This document shows positions 51,377-60,439 of a stretch of DNA of 64,000 nucleotides, piece by piece. This stretch comes from Actinomycetes bacterium (lineage in GTDB: Bacteria > Actinomycetota > Actinomycetes > Propionibacteriales > Propionibacteriaceae), in contig JAEVYS010000040.1 in NCBI GenBank assembly GCA_023392635.1, positions 1-64,000 of the forward strand, given 5' to 3'. The position numbers and the translations under genes are program-made. Below the pieces are notes generated by a model. The model did not search any database. It was not told the origin of the DNA and saw only the letters and a list, made by a program, of their open reading frames with translations. Within the stretch, counting starts at the first letter, position 1; each line of letters starts with the position of its first letter.

Positions 51377-52696
51377 TCAGCGCGGCGGGTTCGCGACGAT
51401 GCCGGCTCCTCGCAGCAGGAAGACGCGCGAGATCGCCTCCGGGTATTCCGGGCTGCCGGGCGCCCGCACGCGGATCCAGCCCGCGCCGCGCAGCTCCGGG
51501 GCGACGAAGCTGTAGCTGCCGTCGCCGGCCGTGGCCACCGAGGCGAGCTGCTTCCAGGCCATCCCGTCCGGCGAGGTCTCCAGCAGGACCGATGCGCCCA
51601 CGACCGGGACGTCGTTCCCACCCACCAGCGTCCCTGCGACGCCGACGACCCCGCTCTCCGAGCCGCCGGAGACGGTGATGCCGAGCTGCGGCGGGGTCAG
51701 CACCCGCTGGTAGAGGTTGTGAGCGCCGCCGCTGACGTCCTCGTAGACGATCCGGCTCCCGGAGATCCTGGGGTTGCCGCTCCAGCCGTCGGCGGTGGTG
51801 ACACGGGTCTCGATGCCGCTGGCGAGGTCGTAGGCGAACACCTCGGTGTTGCCGTGCCCGAAGCGTTCGTCCATCCAGACCACGAGCCCGCCGGACACGT
51901 CGGGCTGCCACTGCGGTCCCTGGTAGCGGCTGACCCGGGTCGCCGCCCCGGTGCGCAGGTCGACGGCGACGATGTCGGAGTCGGTCGGCCCGGCGGCGGC
52001 GTCCTGCCACACCACGACGTCGCCGTCCACGCGGGGCATCGACTGGTCGGACGGGTCGTCGGTGAGCCTGGTCTCGGCGCCGGTGGTCAGGTCGCGGGCG
52101 AAGACGTCGAGGTTGCCGTCGCGATCGTCCTGCCACACGACGACGCCGCCGGAGATGTCGCAGTTCGAGGCGAGCGCGCGCGCCGGCGACACCGCCACGT
52201 CCACGCCCGTGCGAAGGTCGTGCACCCTGACCCGTCCGGCGTACTCGTAGCAGAGCCGGTCACCCGACAGCGACACATGGTCGCCGGGACGGGCGGCGAG
52301 ACGTCGGGTGGTTCCGGTCGACAGATTCGCCACCGCCAGGCCGGGCCGCCCGTCCGCGAGATCGGGCCAGACGACGCGGTCACCGGAGATGGACGCCCTA
52401 CCCGTGGCGGTGTGGCCAGGGGTCAGCAGCCGGTCCAGCCCGGTGGAGAGGTCGAGCAGGCGGATGTCGAACGTCGCCACGTCACCCGCCGCGCGTTCGT
52501 CGCCGCGGTCGACGTACACCACGCGGTCTCCGGAGACCTCCGGCCACTGCCGGATCACCTCGCCCGACGTCAGGGAGTGCTCGGCGCCCAACCAGTCGGC
52601 GGAGGCGGGCGTCACGGGCACGGCCATGAGCGCGACAGCCACCGCACCTGCTGCCAGGAGCGCGGGGACGTGCCCCCGACGGAACCCGCGTGCCAC
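51377..52696 (-). CDS. Secreted beta-propeller protein (TolB-like repeats)
   Basis: 439 residues. Signal peptide (VAVALMAVPVTPASA), then repeated blades with WPEVSGDRVVYVDR, ASISGDRVVWPD, HVSLSGDRLCYEY, CDISGGVVVWQDDRDGN, RVDGDVVVWQD, PDVSGGLVVWMDERFG and RISGSRIVYED, about seven copies of the S/D-G-x-VVW strand. A C-terminal immunoglobulin-like module (about 340-425) starts LGITVSGGSESGVVGVAG. Exported, probably a binding or scaffolding protein. GTG 52696 follows GAGGGG. Confidence 0.85.
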   Translation of the reverse strand: MARGFRRGHVPALLAAGAVAVALMAVPVTPASADWLGAEHSLTSGEVIRQWPEVSGDRVVYVDRGDERAAGDVATFDIRLLDLSTGLDRLLTPGHTATGRASISGDRVVWPDLADGRPGLAVANLSTGTTRRLAARPGDHVSLSGDRLCYEYAGRVRVHDLRTGVDVAVSPARALASNCDISGGVVVWQDDRDGNLDVFARDLTTGAETRLTDDPSDQSMPRVDGDVVVWQDAAAGPTDSDIVAVDLRTGAATRVSRYQGPQWQPDVSGGLVVWMDERFGHGNTEVFAYDLASGIETRVTTADGWSGNPRISGSRIVYEDVSGGAHNLYQRVLTPPQLGITVSGGSESGVVGVAGTLVGGNDVPVVGASVLLETSPDGMAWKQLASVATAGDGSYSFVAPELRGAGWIRVRAPGSPEYPEAISRVFLLRGAGIVANPPR

Positions 52697-52871
52697 GACG
52701 ACCCCTCACCGCAACGCCGAACCGATCTCCGGAGCCTAACCCGGCACCATCGCCCGCGGGTAGACCCCCTCAGGGTGACGCCTGGCCGGCGGACCGCCGA
52801 TCGTCTCGCCCTGCGGACGCCCGTCCGCGTGCGCCGGAGCGAGACCATTACCCGAGGAAGAGGGCGCCGTC

Positions 52872-52877
52872 TAGGCT
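52872..52877 (+). promoter_or_regulatory. -10 element of ilvD
   Basis: TAGGCT; a start near 52884 gives about 23 bases of leader containing GAGG eight bases before ATG 52907. No attenuator hairpin seen. Confidence 0.4.
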
Positions 52878-52906
52878 GGTCGGGTTCCGTGAATCGAGGT
52901 TGCACC

Positions 52907-54808
52907 ATGCCCGCACTGCGTTCCCGCACCGTCACCCACGGCCGCAACATGGCCGGAGCCCGCGCGCTGTGGCGCGCGACCGGCCTGGTCGAGTCCGACT
53001 TCGGCAAGCCGATCGTGGCGATCGCCAACTCCTACACCCAATTCGTGCCCGGCCACGTCCACCTCAAGGACATGGGCGACCTGGTCGCCGGCGCCGTCGC
53101 GGAGGCGGGCGGCGTCGGGCGCGAGTTCAACACCATCGCCGTCGACGATGGCATCGCGATGGGCCATGGCGGCATGCTGTACTCGCTGCCCAGCCGCGAG
53201 CTCATCGCCGACTCGGTGGAGTTCATGGTCAACGCGCACTGCGCGGACGCCCTGGTCTGCATCTCCAACTGCGACAAGATCACTCCGGGCATGCTGCTGG
53301 CCGCGCTACGCCTCAACATCCCGACGGTGTTCGTTAGCGGCGGCCCGATGGAGGCCGGCCGGATCCTCGGCTCCCGCATCGTCAGCGGAGCCCCCGACGA
53401 GGGCGGCTCGCAGCGGCTCGACCTGATCGACGCCATGGTCAAGGCCGTCGACGAGGCGGTCAGCGATGACCAGATCGCCGCCATCGAGCAGAACGCCTGC
53501 CCCACCTGCGGCTCGTGCTCGGGCATGTTCACCGCCAATTCGATGAACTGCCTCACCGAGGCGCTCGGGCTCTCGCTGCCCGGCAACGGCTCCACGCTCG
53601 CGACCGCCGCCGCGCGGAAGGGGCTCTTCCTCGAGGCCGGACGCCTGGCCGTCGAGCTCGCCAACCGCTACTACGGCGAGGATGACGAGTCCGTGTTGCC
53701 GCGCTCGGTCGCCTCGAAGGGGGCCTTCGCCAACGCCATGCGGCTCGACATCGCCATGGGCGGCTCGACCAACACCGTGCTGCACATCCTGGCCGCCGCC
53801 CGCGAGGCCGGCGTCGACTTCACCATGGCCGACATCGACGCGTTGTCGCGGGTGACCCCGTGCCTCAGCAAGGTCGCTCCGAATACGACGAAGTACTACA
53901 TGGAGGACGTGCACCGGGCCGGCGGCATGCCCGCCATCCTCGGCGAGCTGCGCCGCGGCGGCCTGCTGGACGAGTCGGTCCACGCCGTCCACTCCCGCTC
54001 GCTCGCCGAATGGCTCGACAACTGGGACCTGCGCGGCGGCAAGGCCAGCGCGGAGGCGATGGACCTGTGGTACGCCGCACCGGGCGGCGTCCGCACGACC
54101 CAGGCGTTCAGCTCCACCAACCGCTGGGCCGACCTCGACACCGACAGCGTGGACGGCTGCATCCGCTCGGTCGAGCACGCCTATACCGCCGAAGGCGGCC
54201 TGGCCGTGCTGAAGGGCAACCTCGCGGAGGACGGCTGCATCGTGAAGACGGCCGGCGTCCCGGCCGACCAGTGGACCTTCCGCGGGCCTGCGGTCGTGAC
54301 CGAGAGCCAGGAAGAGGCGGTCGAGGCCATCCTGGGCAAGCGGGTCCAGCCCGGCGACGTGGTCGTCGTGCGGTACGAGGGCCCCAAGGGGGGCCCGGGC
54401 ATGCAGGAGATGCTCTACCCCACGTCGTACCTCAAGGGGCTCGGGCTCGGCCCGCAGTGCGCCCTGATCACGGACGGGCGCTTCTCCGGCGGGTCGTCCG
54501 GGCTGTCGGTCGGGCACGTGTCGCCCGAGGCCGCCGCCGGTGGCGTCATCGGGTTGGTCGAGGACGGCGACCTGATCGAGTTCTCGATCCCCGACCGCAC
54601 TGTCACGCTGCTCGTGGACGACACCACGCTGGCGGAGCGACGCGCCCGCCGCGACGAGGTGGGCTGGCGGCCGGCCCATCGGGAGCGCACCGTGTCCGCG
54701 GCCCTGCGCGTCTACGCGTCCATGGCCCTCAGCGCCGACAAGGGAGCTGCCCGCGACGTCGAGCAGATCGAGAACCCCGCGCCGCGACCGGCCCCGACCA
54801 CGGTCTGA
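52907..54808 (+). CDS. ilvD: Dihydroxyacid dehydratase
   Basis: 633 residues, long IlvD form. Dehydrates dihydroxyacids to 2-oxoacids for valine, leucine and isoleucine. Fe-S ligands are Cys122 in SNCDKITPGM, the CPTCGSCSGMFTANSMNCL cluster and a third Cys near SRVTPCLSKV. AMGGSTNTVLHILA, ITDGRFSGGSSGLSVGHVSP complete it. GAGG upstream of ATG 52907. No ilvBNC neighbours. Confidence 0.96.
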   Translation: MPALRSRTVTHGRNMAGARALWRATGLVESDFGKPIVAIANSYTQFVPGHVHLKDMGDLVAGAVAEAGGVGREFNTIAVDDGIAMGHGGMLYSLPSRELIADSVEFMVNAHCADALVCISNCDKITPGMLLAALRLNIPTVFVSGGPMEAGRILGSRIVSGAPDEGGSQRLDLIDAMVKAVDEAVSDDQIAAIEQNACPTCGSCSGMFTANSMNCLTEALGLSLPGNGSTLATAAARKGLFLEAGRLAVELANRYYGEDDESVLPRSVASKGAFANAMRLDIAMGGSTNTVLHILAAAREAGVDFTMADIDALSRVTPCLSKVAPNTTKYYMEDVHRAGGMPAILGELRRGGLLDESVHAVHSRSLAEWLDNWDLRGGKASAEAMDLWYAAPGGVRTTQAFSSTNRWADLDTDSVDGCIRSVEHAYTAEGGLAVLKGNLAEDGCIVKTAGVPADQWTFRGPAVVTESQEEAVEAILGKRVQPGDVVVVRYEGPKGGPGMQEMLYPTSYLKGLGLGPQCALITDGRFSGGSSGLSVGHVSPEAAAGGVIGLVEDGDLIEFSIPDRTVTLLVDDTTLAERRARRDEVGWRPAHRERTVSAALRVYASMALSADKGAARDVEQIENPAPRPAPTTV

Positions 54809-54826
54809 ACCCCCGCGCCCGGCGAG

Positions 54827-56542
54827 TCAGGAGCCCGCGGTCGCCGGGGCGGCGTCGGCGTCCCGCGCGGGAGCGAGGAACTCGTGCACCAGCGGCACGA
54901 CGGACGCCCCTTCGCCGCTGGCCGCCGCCACGCGCTTCATCGAGCCCGCCCGGATGTCCCCCGCGGCGAAGATCCCGGGGACGGTCGTGGCGAGGCTCGC
55001 GGGCGGCACGCCGTCCACCCACAGCTCTCGCGGGACATCGCGACCGGTCAGGATGAATCCGTTGCGGTCGCGGGCCAGTTCCGCGGGAAGCCAGTCGCAG
55101 CGCGGTTCGGCACCCAGGAGCAGGAACAGGCCCTGGGCGGACATGGTGGAGCGCTCGCCCGTCCCGACGTCCTCGAGGCTCAGCCATTCCAGCTGCGCCT
55201 GTCCGCCGCCGTCGACGACCCGGGTGCACGGCAGCACCCGGATGCGCTCGTTGTAGCCGATCTCCTCGAGGAGGTACCGCGACATGGTTTCCGCCAGGCC
55301 GGGCCGACGCACGACGATCGTCACCGAGCGCGCGAACCGGGCCAGGTGCAGTGCCGCCTGGCCTGCGGAGTTGCCGCCGCCGACCACGACGACGTCGTTG
55401 CCCTCCATCTCCCGGGCGGCGGTCATCGCCGCGCCGTAGTGGACGCCGGAGCCGACGAGTTCCTCCAGCCCCGGGACGCCCAGCTTTCGGTAGGCGACGC
55501 CGTTGGCCACGAGGACGGCGCGGGCGAGCACGTCGCCGCCGTCGGTGCACACCCGGTGTGGCTCGCCGGCGCCACCGACGACCAGGCCGTTGACGTCCCA
55601 CCCGGTGAAGAAGTCCGTTCCGAACCGGAGCGCCTGGTTGCGCGCCCGCTGGGCGAGCCGCATCCCGGAGATGCCGCGCGGGAAGCCCAGGTAGTTGCGG
55701 ATCATCGAACTGGTGCCGGCCTGTCCGCCGATCGCCTCCGCCTCCAGCACGACGACCGAGAGCCCCTCCGACGAGGCGTACACGGCGGCGGCGAGCCCGG
55801 CGGGCCCGGCGCCCACGATGGCGAGGTCAACCACGCCGTCCACGGAGAAGTCGCTGGGGCGGCCGTAGATCGTCACCGCGACGTCCCGCACGCTGGTCGC
55901 CTGGACGGGAGTGCGGTTCGCGGCATAGACGACGGGGTAGCGCAACTCGTCGACGCCCAGCTGCTCCTTGATCATCGCGACATAGCCGGCGATGACGGGG
56001 TCCTCGGGGTGCCAGACCCGGTTCTGCATCCCCATCCGGTCCAGGAAGTCCCGGATCGCGGTGGTGAGGGCGTCGGTGACCGGCGACAGGATCTTCGCGC
56101 TCACCACCTCCGGCTGCGGGACGGTGGAGCCCCAGTCGGAGAGCAGGTCGGTGATCGCGTTGTGGAACTCCTCGTCACGCCGGCCGCGCGGCATGAGGAG
56201 GTACGCGTCGTACTTGCCCTTCGCCATACCGGCTCGCAGCGGCGGGCCGTCCTCGAGGAAGTGGTCCCAGTGGGCGGCGATCACCCGGCGGGCGGTGGGC
56301 GTGACCTGCCGCCAGCGGTGGACCGCGAACAGGATGTGTTCGGCGTCGGGCAGCCGGGAGTCGGTGACGAACAGCGCGACCATGCCGCCGGAGTCGCAGA
56401 TCTCGCGGGCAGCGGCCTCCGCCTCGGCGGCGCTACGCGCCAGCCGCAGGTCGTAGTCGCGGGCGTAGCGGCTCTCGAACTCCTCGAGCAGCACCTCGGC
56501 ATGGTCACCGGAGACCAGGATGATGGCCGGATCGCCTTCCAT
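54827..56542 (-). CDS. Receiver-like domain fused to thioredoxin-reductase-like flavoprotein
   Basis: 571 residues. Residues 1-130 resemble a CheY-like domain (AIILVSGDHAEVLLEEF, LFVTDSRLPDAEH), 140-230 is a linker with WHPEDPVIAGYVAMIKEQLG, and 235-550 is a pyridine-nucleotide flavoprotein: LAIVGAGPAGLAAAVYAS, EAEAIGGQAGTSSMIRNY, VVVVGGGNSAGQAALHL, GIFAAGDIRAG. The thioredoxin-reductase CxxC is absent (HYGAAMTAAREMEG), so it does not reduce thioredoxin by the usual dithiol. TAGGCT six bases before ATG 56542. Confidence 0.88.
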   Translation of the reverse strand: MEGDPAIILVSGDHAEVLLEEFESRYARDYDLRLARSAAEAEAAAREICDSGGMVALFVTDSRLPDAEHILFAVHRWRQVTPTARRVIAAHWDHFLEDGPPLRAGMAKGKYDAYLLMPRGRRDEEFHNAITDLLSDWGSTVPQPEVVSAKILSPVTDALTTAIRDFLDRMGMQNRVWHPEDPVIAGYVAMIKEQLGVDELRYPVVYAANRTPVQATSVRDVAVTIYGRPSDFSVDGVVDLAIVGAGPAGLAAAVYASSEGLSVVVLEAEAIGGQAGTSSMIRNYLGFPRGISGMRLAQRARNQALRFGTDFFTGWDVNGLVVGGAGEPHRVCTDGGDVLARAVLVANGVAYRKLGVPGLEELVGSGVHYGAAMTAAREMEGNDVVVVGGGNSAGQAALHLARFARSVTIVVRRPGLAETMSRYLLEEIGYNERIRVLPCTRVVDGGGQAQLEWLSLEDVGTGERSTMSAQGLFLLLGAEPRCDWLPAELARDRNGFILTGRDVPRELWVDGVPPASLATTVPGIFAAGDIRAGSMKRVAAASGEGASVVPLVHEFLAPARDADAAPATAGS

Positions 56543-56548
56543 CGCCCC

Positions 56549-56554
56549 AGCCTA
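56549..56554 (-). promoter_or_regulatory. Leaderless -10 of the flavoprotein gene
   Basis: TAGGCT on the minus strand, six bases before ATG 56542. Confidence 0.5.
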
Positions 56555-56639
56555 GTGAGGGTGAACGCCGTCGACGCAGCGGTCGTCCACGCCCGTGCCG
56601 TGACTGGACCTCGTCGCAGCCTCGTCGCAGGATGGAGAA

Positions 56640-57257
56640 GTGACCGTCGCCTCCCGTCCCCCCGTCCGTGCGCTGCTGATGGACGCCGACGGCGTCACGC
56701 AGTACCCCCGCGCGGGGTGGCTACGGGAGATGACCCGGCTGGGCGGCCCGCGCTTCGTCGCCGACGCGTTCCGGCACGAGAAGACGACGCTCACCGGCGA
56801 GGCGGACCTGCACGAACTCCTCACCGGCCTGTTGCAGCGCGACCACCGCACAGCCACGGCCGACGAGATCCTCGAGGTCTGGTACCGCGTGGAGCTCGAC
56901 ACGTTCATGCTGGACCTGGTCGACCGGGTGCGGGCGGCCGGAGTCATCACGGCCCTCGCAACGAACCAGCAGAGCTACCGCGGGGGGTTCATGCTCGCGA
57001 ACCTGCCCTACGCCGACCACTTCGACCACCAGTTCCACTCCTTCCAGGTCGGCCTGGCCAAGCCCGACCCGGCGTTCTTCACCCATATCGTCACCACGCT
57101 GGGGATCGCCCCGGAGGAGGCCGTCTTCGTCGATGACATGGCGGTGAACGTCCGCGGCGCGAGGAAGGCGGGGCTGAACGCCGTCCACTTCGCCGGCACC
57201 GACACCTACGGCCACCTGCGCTGCGCCCTGCGCGAGCTCGGGGTCCCCGGCGTCTGA
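56640..57257 (+). CDS. HAD-IA family hydrolase
   Basis: 205 residues. ALLMDADGVTQYPR is motif I (DxD), TALATNQQSYRGG motif II, VGLAKPDPAFFTHI motif III Lys, and AVFVDDMAVNVRGARKAGLNAV motif IV. A small helical cap lies at 25-90. A phosphatase of the HAD-IA variant 3 type (like YihX or epoxide-hydrolase-N-like); substrate unknown. GTG 56640 overlaps a weak GGAG. Confidence 0.87.
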   Translation: MTVASRPPVRALLMDADGVTQYPRAGWLREMTRLGGPRFVADAFRHEKTTLTGEADLHELLTGLLQRDHRTATADEILEVWYRVELDTFMLDLVDRVRAAGVITALATNQQSYRGGFMLANLPYADHFDHQFHSFQVGLAKPDPAFFTHIVTTLGIAPEEAVFVDDMAVNVRGARKAGLNAVHFAGTDTYGHLRCALRELGVPGV

Positions 57258-57343
57258 GCAGGGAGCGGCCATTCCTGGAGGAAGCCGCAATCCCGCCGGC
57301 CTCCGCCGAGTGTGCGGCCCCCGTGCGCCCGGCGTCGAGGCGC

Positions 57344-57355
57344 TAGCCTCGGCGA
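57344..57355 (+). promoter_or_regulatory. Leaderless -10 of the PH-like membrane gene
   Basis: TAGCCT (57344-57349), six bases, then GTG 57356. Confidence 0.5.
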
Positions 57356-57907
57356 GTGCTCGAGTACAGCCTGACGCCGGCCGACCTGGTGGCGTACGCG
57401 TCCTGGCAGTCGCAGCAGGCGGGCCCGCACGACCGGCGGCGCCGCCGCTTCCTGCTGGCCGGGGCCTGGGTGGCGGGGACGATCGCCTACCTTGTGGTCT
57501 TCGCGATCTCGACGCTGCCGTTGCTGCTGGCCGTCCAGCTTCCGCTGGCCGGCGTCACCGAAGTGCTGGACATCGCGGTCGGCTTCGCGGTCGGGTGGTG
57601 GGAATGGCGCCGCGGACGTCTCGGCGGGTGGCTGCTGCGACGTCGCTCCCGTGCCCGGGCGGTCGTCGCGCTGGAGAAGTCCGGATCCGCACGGCGGCTC
57701 AGCGCCGACGCCCACGGGCTGACGATCACGGCCGGCGACCGGGTGGCCCGCGTCCCGTGGGGCCAGGTCACGGGGGTCGCCGAGACCGGCGACCACCTGT
57801 TCATCCTCACCGGTGACGCGTCGGCCCACGTGGTGCCCAAGCGGGTGGACCCCGATGCCGTGGCCGGGTTGGCCGCCGGCATCAGGGCACAGGTCGTCAG
57901 TCGGTGA
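57356..57907 (+). CDS. YcxB-like membrane protein
   Basis: 183 residues. Starts LEYSLTPADLVAYASWQ, then two membrane helices (GAWVAGTIAYLVVFAIST and the next) and a soluble domain (100-180) with RRLSADAHGLTITAG, VPWGQVTGVAETGDHLFIL, AHVVPKR, the pattern of the YcxB-like C-terminal domain. Function unknown. Its last 11 bases overlap the convergent oxidoreductase gene. Confidence 0.8.
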   Translation: MLEYSLTPADLVAYASWQSQQAGPHDRRRRRFLLAGAWVAGTIAYLVVFAISTLPLLLAVQLPLAGVTEVLDIAVGFAVGWWEWRRGRLGGWLLRRRSRARAVVALEKSGSARRLSADAHGLTITAGDRVARVPWGQVTGVAETGDHLFILTGDASAHVVPKRVDPDAVAGLAAGIRAQVVSR

Positions 57908-58472
57908 CGGCGAAGCCGCCCGACCAGGAGATCTTCTCGCCGGCAGCCAGCTTGATCTGGAGGAAGCCGACCGACTCCAGTTCGTGGGCCCGCGACAGGG
58001 GCCCGGCGTCCACGGCCTTCAGGCCACCGGACGTGAGGGCCTCCGCGAGCACCTGCTTCGCCGCGGCGTCGTCGCCGGCGATCAGGACGGTCGTGGGCTG
58101 GCCGCCGACGGTCTTGCTGGCGATGGTGGCGGCGAAGTTGGTGTTGAACGCCTTGAGGACGGACGCGGTGGGCACCTTCTCCTGGAGTTCGGCCGCAGCG
58201 GAGCTGCCCGCGGGCACGGTCAGCGAGTCGAAGGTGGCCTGGTTCACCGGGTTGGTGATGTCGACCAGCGTCTTCCCGGCGAGCTGGTCGCCGTAGGAGT
58301 CGACGATGCCCTCCAGTGCCGAGTACGGGACCGCGAGCACGACCACGTCGCCGAGCGTCACCGTGCCTGTCTCCTGGTGGCTGACGTAGCCGACCTCGTT
58401 GCCGCCGTCGGAGAGCGCGCTCCCGATGGCCTTGCCCATGTTCCCGGTACCGATGATGGTGAAGCTGGCCAT
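57897..58472 (-). CDS. NADPH/F420-type oxidoreductase
   Basis: 191 residues. FTIIGTGNMGKAIGSAL is the Rossmann Gly motif of the NAD(P)-binding F420-dependent oxidoreductase (Fno/COG2085) family; VVVLAVPYSALEGIVD, VDITNPVN, and LKAFNTNFAATI follow. GAGGAGG before ATG 58472. Preceded by an AT-rich stretch with inverted repeats (58505-58550), so it is probably repressed. Confidence 0.88.
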   Translation of the reverse strand: MASFTIIGTGNMGKAIGSALSDGGNEVGYVSHQETGTVTLGDVVVLAVPYSALEGIVDSYGDQLAGKTLVDITNPVNQATFDSLTVPAGSSAAAELQEKVPTASVLKAFNTNFAATIASKTVGGQPTTVLIAGDDAAAKQVLAEALTSGGLKAVDAGPLSRAHELESVGFLQIKLAAGEKISWSGGFAVTD

Positions 58473-58496
58473 TCGTGGCCTCCTCGCAGAATGGAT

Positions 58497-58550
58497 AGTT
58501 TCGCTTTCAACCATCACCATAGACCGCTTTAGTTGAAACTGCAATCAACT
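58497..58550 (-). promoter_or_regulatory. Inverted-repeat operator candidate of the oxidoreductase gene
   Basis: TTTCAAC (58505-58511) with GTTGAAA (58532-58538), and AGTTGA (58531-58536) with TCAACT (58545-58550). The stretch is far more AT-rich than its surroundings. This looks like a MarR/HxlR-type site; no such gene is adjacent. Confidence 0.5.
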
Positions 58551-59732
58551 CGGCAACCAACCAAGGCTGGTTGCCAGGCGCGTCAGTCCCTCCTCGATGA
58601 CGTCCGGTGGGTTCGTCACGTACGACAACCGCATGGTGGAGCGGTCGGGAACCCCGGCGAAGAAGGCCCACCCCGGCACGTAGGCCACCCCGGCGTCCAC
58701 CGCGGCCGGCAGCGTCTCGGCGGTGTCGGCGCCGCCCCCGAGCCGGGCCCACAGGAACATCCCGCCCTCGGGACGCGTGACGTCCGCGCCGGCGGGAAGG
58801 CGGCGAGCCAGGCCGGCGGCCATCGCGTCGCGCCGTGCGCGGTAGACCTCCACCACCCGGGCGATGTGGGCGTCCAGGTCGCAGGTGGCCAGGTAGCGGG
58901 CCACCGCCAGCTGGTCGGTCACCGCGCTCTGCAGCCCGACCGCCTGCTTGGCGATCTCGATGGCCCGCAGGATGGCGCCCTCCGCCCGCAGCCAACCCAC
59001 GCGCACCCCGGGGGCCATCACCTTCGAGGCCGAGTTCAGCAGCACGGTCTGCGCCGCCATGCCGGGCAGGCTCGCCAGCGGCGGGGTGGGCTCACCCTCG
59101 AAGCGGAGCTCGCCGTACGGGTCGTCCTCGAGCAGGGGGACGCCGCTACGCACCAGCACCTCGGCGACCTGCCGCCGGCGGTCGGCCGGCATCGAACGGC
59201 CGGTGGGGTTCTGGAATGTCGGGATCAGGTAGACGAATTTGGGCGAGTGGGCCGCGACCGCCGCCTCCAGGGCGTCCGGGAGCATGCCGTGGGCGTCGGT
59301 GGCGACGGCCACGAGACGAGCACCGGCGAGTGAGAACGCCTGCACCGCGGCGAGGTAGGTGGGCTGTTCGACCAGCACGACGTCACCGGGGTCGAGCAGC
59401 ACCTGGCCGACCAGGAAGATTCCCTCCTGCGACCCGCTGGTGACCTGGACCTGGTCGGCGGTGGTCGGCAGGTGCCGCGCGAGCCGGGCGGCCACCTGCT
59501 CCAGCAGCTCGGGTTCACCCTTCGTGGCGGCGTACTGCAGCGCCCGTCGTCCCTGGTGGCACAGGACGTGGTCGAACGCCGCGTGGAAGTCGTCGAGTGC
59601 GAACAGCGACGCAGCGGGGATCCCGCCGGCGAACGAGATCACGTCCCCCCGGTTGACCACGGCCAGGATGTCGCGCACCGGCGACGTCGTCACGCCCCCG
59701 AACCGGGCGGCCAGCTGGAACCCCTTGCTCAT
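58545..59732 (-). CDS. PLP-dependent aminotransferase (class I/II, LysN-like)
   Basis: 395 residues. Fold type I: VISFAGGIPAASLFALDDF, LQYAATKGEPELLEQVA, VTSGSQEGIFLVGQVLLDPGD, PTFQNPTGRSM, LLEDDPYGELRF, and Lys237 in NSASKVMAPGVRVGWL. Related to 2-aminoadipate/valine aminotransferases and the MocR catalytic domain, but with no HTH. ATG 59732 preceded by GGGA. The stop overlaps the operator candidate of the next gene. Confidence 0.92.
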   Translation of the reverse strand: MSKGFQLAARFGGVTTSPVRDILAVVNRGDVISFAGGIPAASLFALDDFHAAFDHVLCHQGRRALQYAATKGEPELLEQVAARLARHLPTTADQVQVTSGSQEGIFLVGQVLLDPGDVVLVEQPTYLAAVQAFSLAGARLVAVATDAHGMLPDALEAAVAAHSPKFVYLIPTFQNPTGRSMPADRRRQVAEVLVRSGVPLLEDDPYGELRFEGEPTPPLASLPGMAAQTVLLNSASKVMAPGVRVGWLRAEGAILRAIEIAKQAVGLQSAVTDQLAVARYLATCDLDAHIARVVEVYRARRDAMAAGLARRLPAGADVTRPEGGMFLWARLGGGADTAETLPAAVDAGVAYVPGWAFFAGVPDRSTMRLSYVTNPPDVIEEGLTRLATSLGWLPS

Positions 59733-59793
59733 TCCCGGATCGTGCCACGAGCCGGCAGCCGCGGCGAGCACGCGTCCGAGCGCCGAACGGGGC

Positions 59794-60426
59794 CTAGGGT
59801 GCCAGCCGTTCCCTGACCCAGCGGTCGGCCTCCTGGCGGAACCGGATGCGGTCGTGCAGGCGACTGCGGCGACCCTGCCAGAATTCCCAGCTGTCCGGGA
59901 CGACCCGGAAGCCGCCCCAGTGCGCCGGACGCGGCGGGTTCAGGCCGAACCGGGCGGACGTCTTCGCGGCATTGGCCACCAGCACCCCGCGGTTGGCGAT
60001 CACCTCGCTCTGCGGGGACGCCCAGGCACCGATCCGCGAATCCAGCGGCCGGGTGGTGAAGTAGGCGTCCGACTCCTCGGTGGAGGTGCGCTCCACCCGT
60101 CCCTCGATGCGGACGACGCGCTCCAGGTCCGGCCAGTGGAACTGCAGCGCGGCGAAGGGATGCGCCGCGAGCTCGCGGCCCTTGCGGCTGTCGTAGTTGG
60201 TGAAGAACACCAGCCCCCGCTCGTCCACGGACTTCAGCAGCACCACCCGCGTGGACGGTCGCCCGTCGGCTCCCACGGTGGCCACGGTCATCGCCGTCGG
60301 CTCCGGGGCCCCGGCTGCCGTGGCCTCCTCCAGCCAGGCCCGGAACAGCGCCAGCGGCGTGCTCCCCGCGTCCGCCTCGTCGAGGCTGCCGCGCTCGTAG
60401 TTCTTCCGCACGTCCCTGAGGTCCAC
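59794..60426 (-). CDS. pdxH: Pyridoxamine 5'-phosphate oxidase
   Basis: 210 residues. FMN enzyme making PLP. DLRDVRKNYERGSLDE start, PTAMTVATVGADGRPSTRVVLLK, FFTNYDSRKGRELAAHPFAA, ASPQSEVI, and C-terminal RRSRLHDRIRFRQEADRWVRERLAP, all matching PdxH. GTG 60426 follows TAAGCT with seven bases (leaderless). Lies next to a PLP enzyme gene. Confidence 0.95.
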   Translation of the reverse strand: MDLRDVRKNYERGSLDEADAGSTPLALFRAWLEEATAAGAPEPTAMTVATVGADGRPSTRVVLLKSVDERGLVFFTNYDSRKGRELAAHPFAALQFHWPDLERVVRIEGRVERTSTEESDAYFTTRPLDSRIGAWASPQSEVIANRGVLVANAAKTSARFGLNPPRPAHWGGFRVVPDSWEFWQGRRSRLHDRIRFRQEADRWVRERLAP

Positions 60427-60433
60427 GCCACGC

Positions 60434-60439
60434 AGCTTA
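60434..60439 (-). promoter_or_regulatory. Leaderless -10 of pdxH
   Basis: TAAGCT on the minus strand, seven bases before GTG 60426, overlapping the end of folP2. Confidence 0.45.

Noticed and set aside
52697..52906. Branched-chain amino acid leader/attenuator before ilvD
   Set aside because: I see no leader peptide rich in Ile/Leu/Val codons and no terminator/antiterminator pair.
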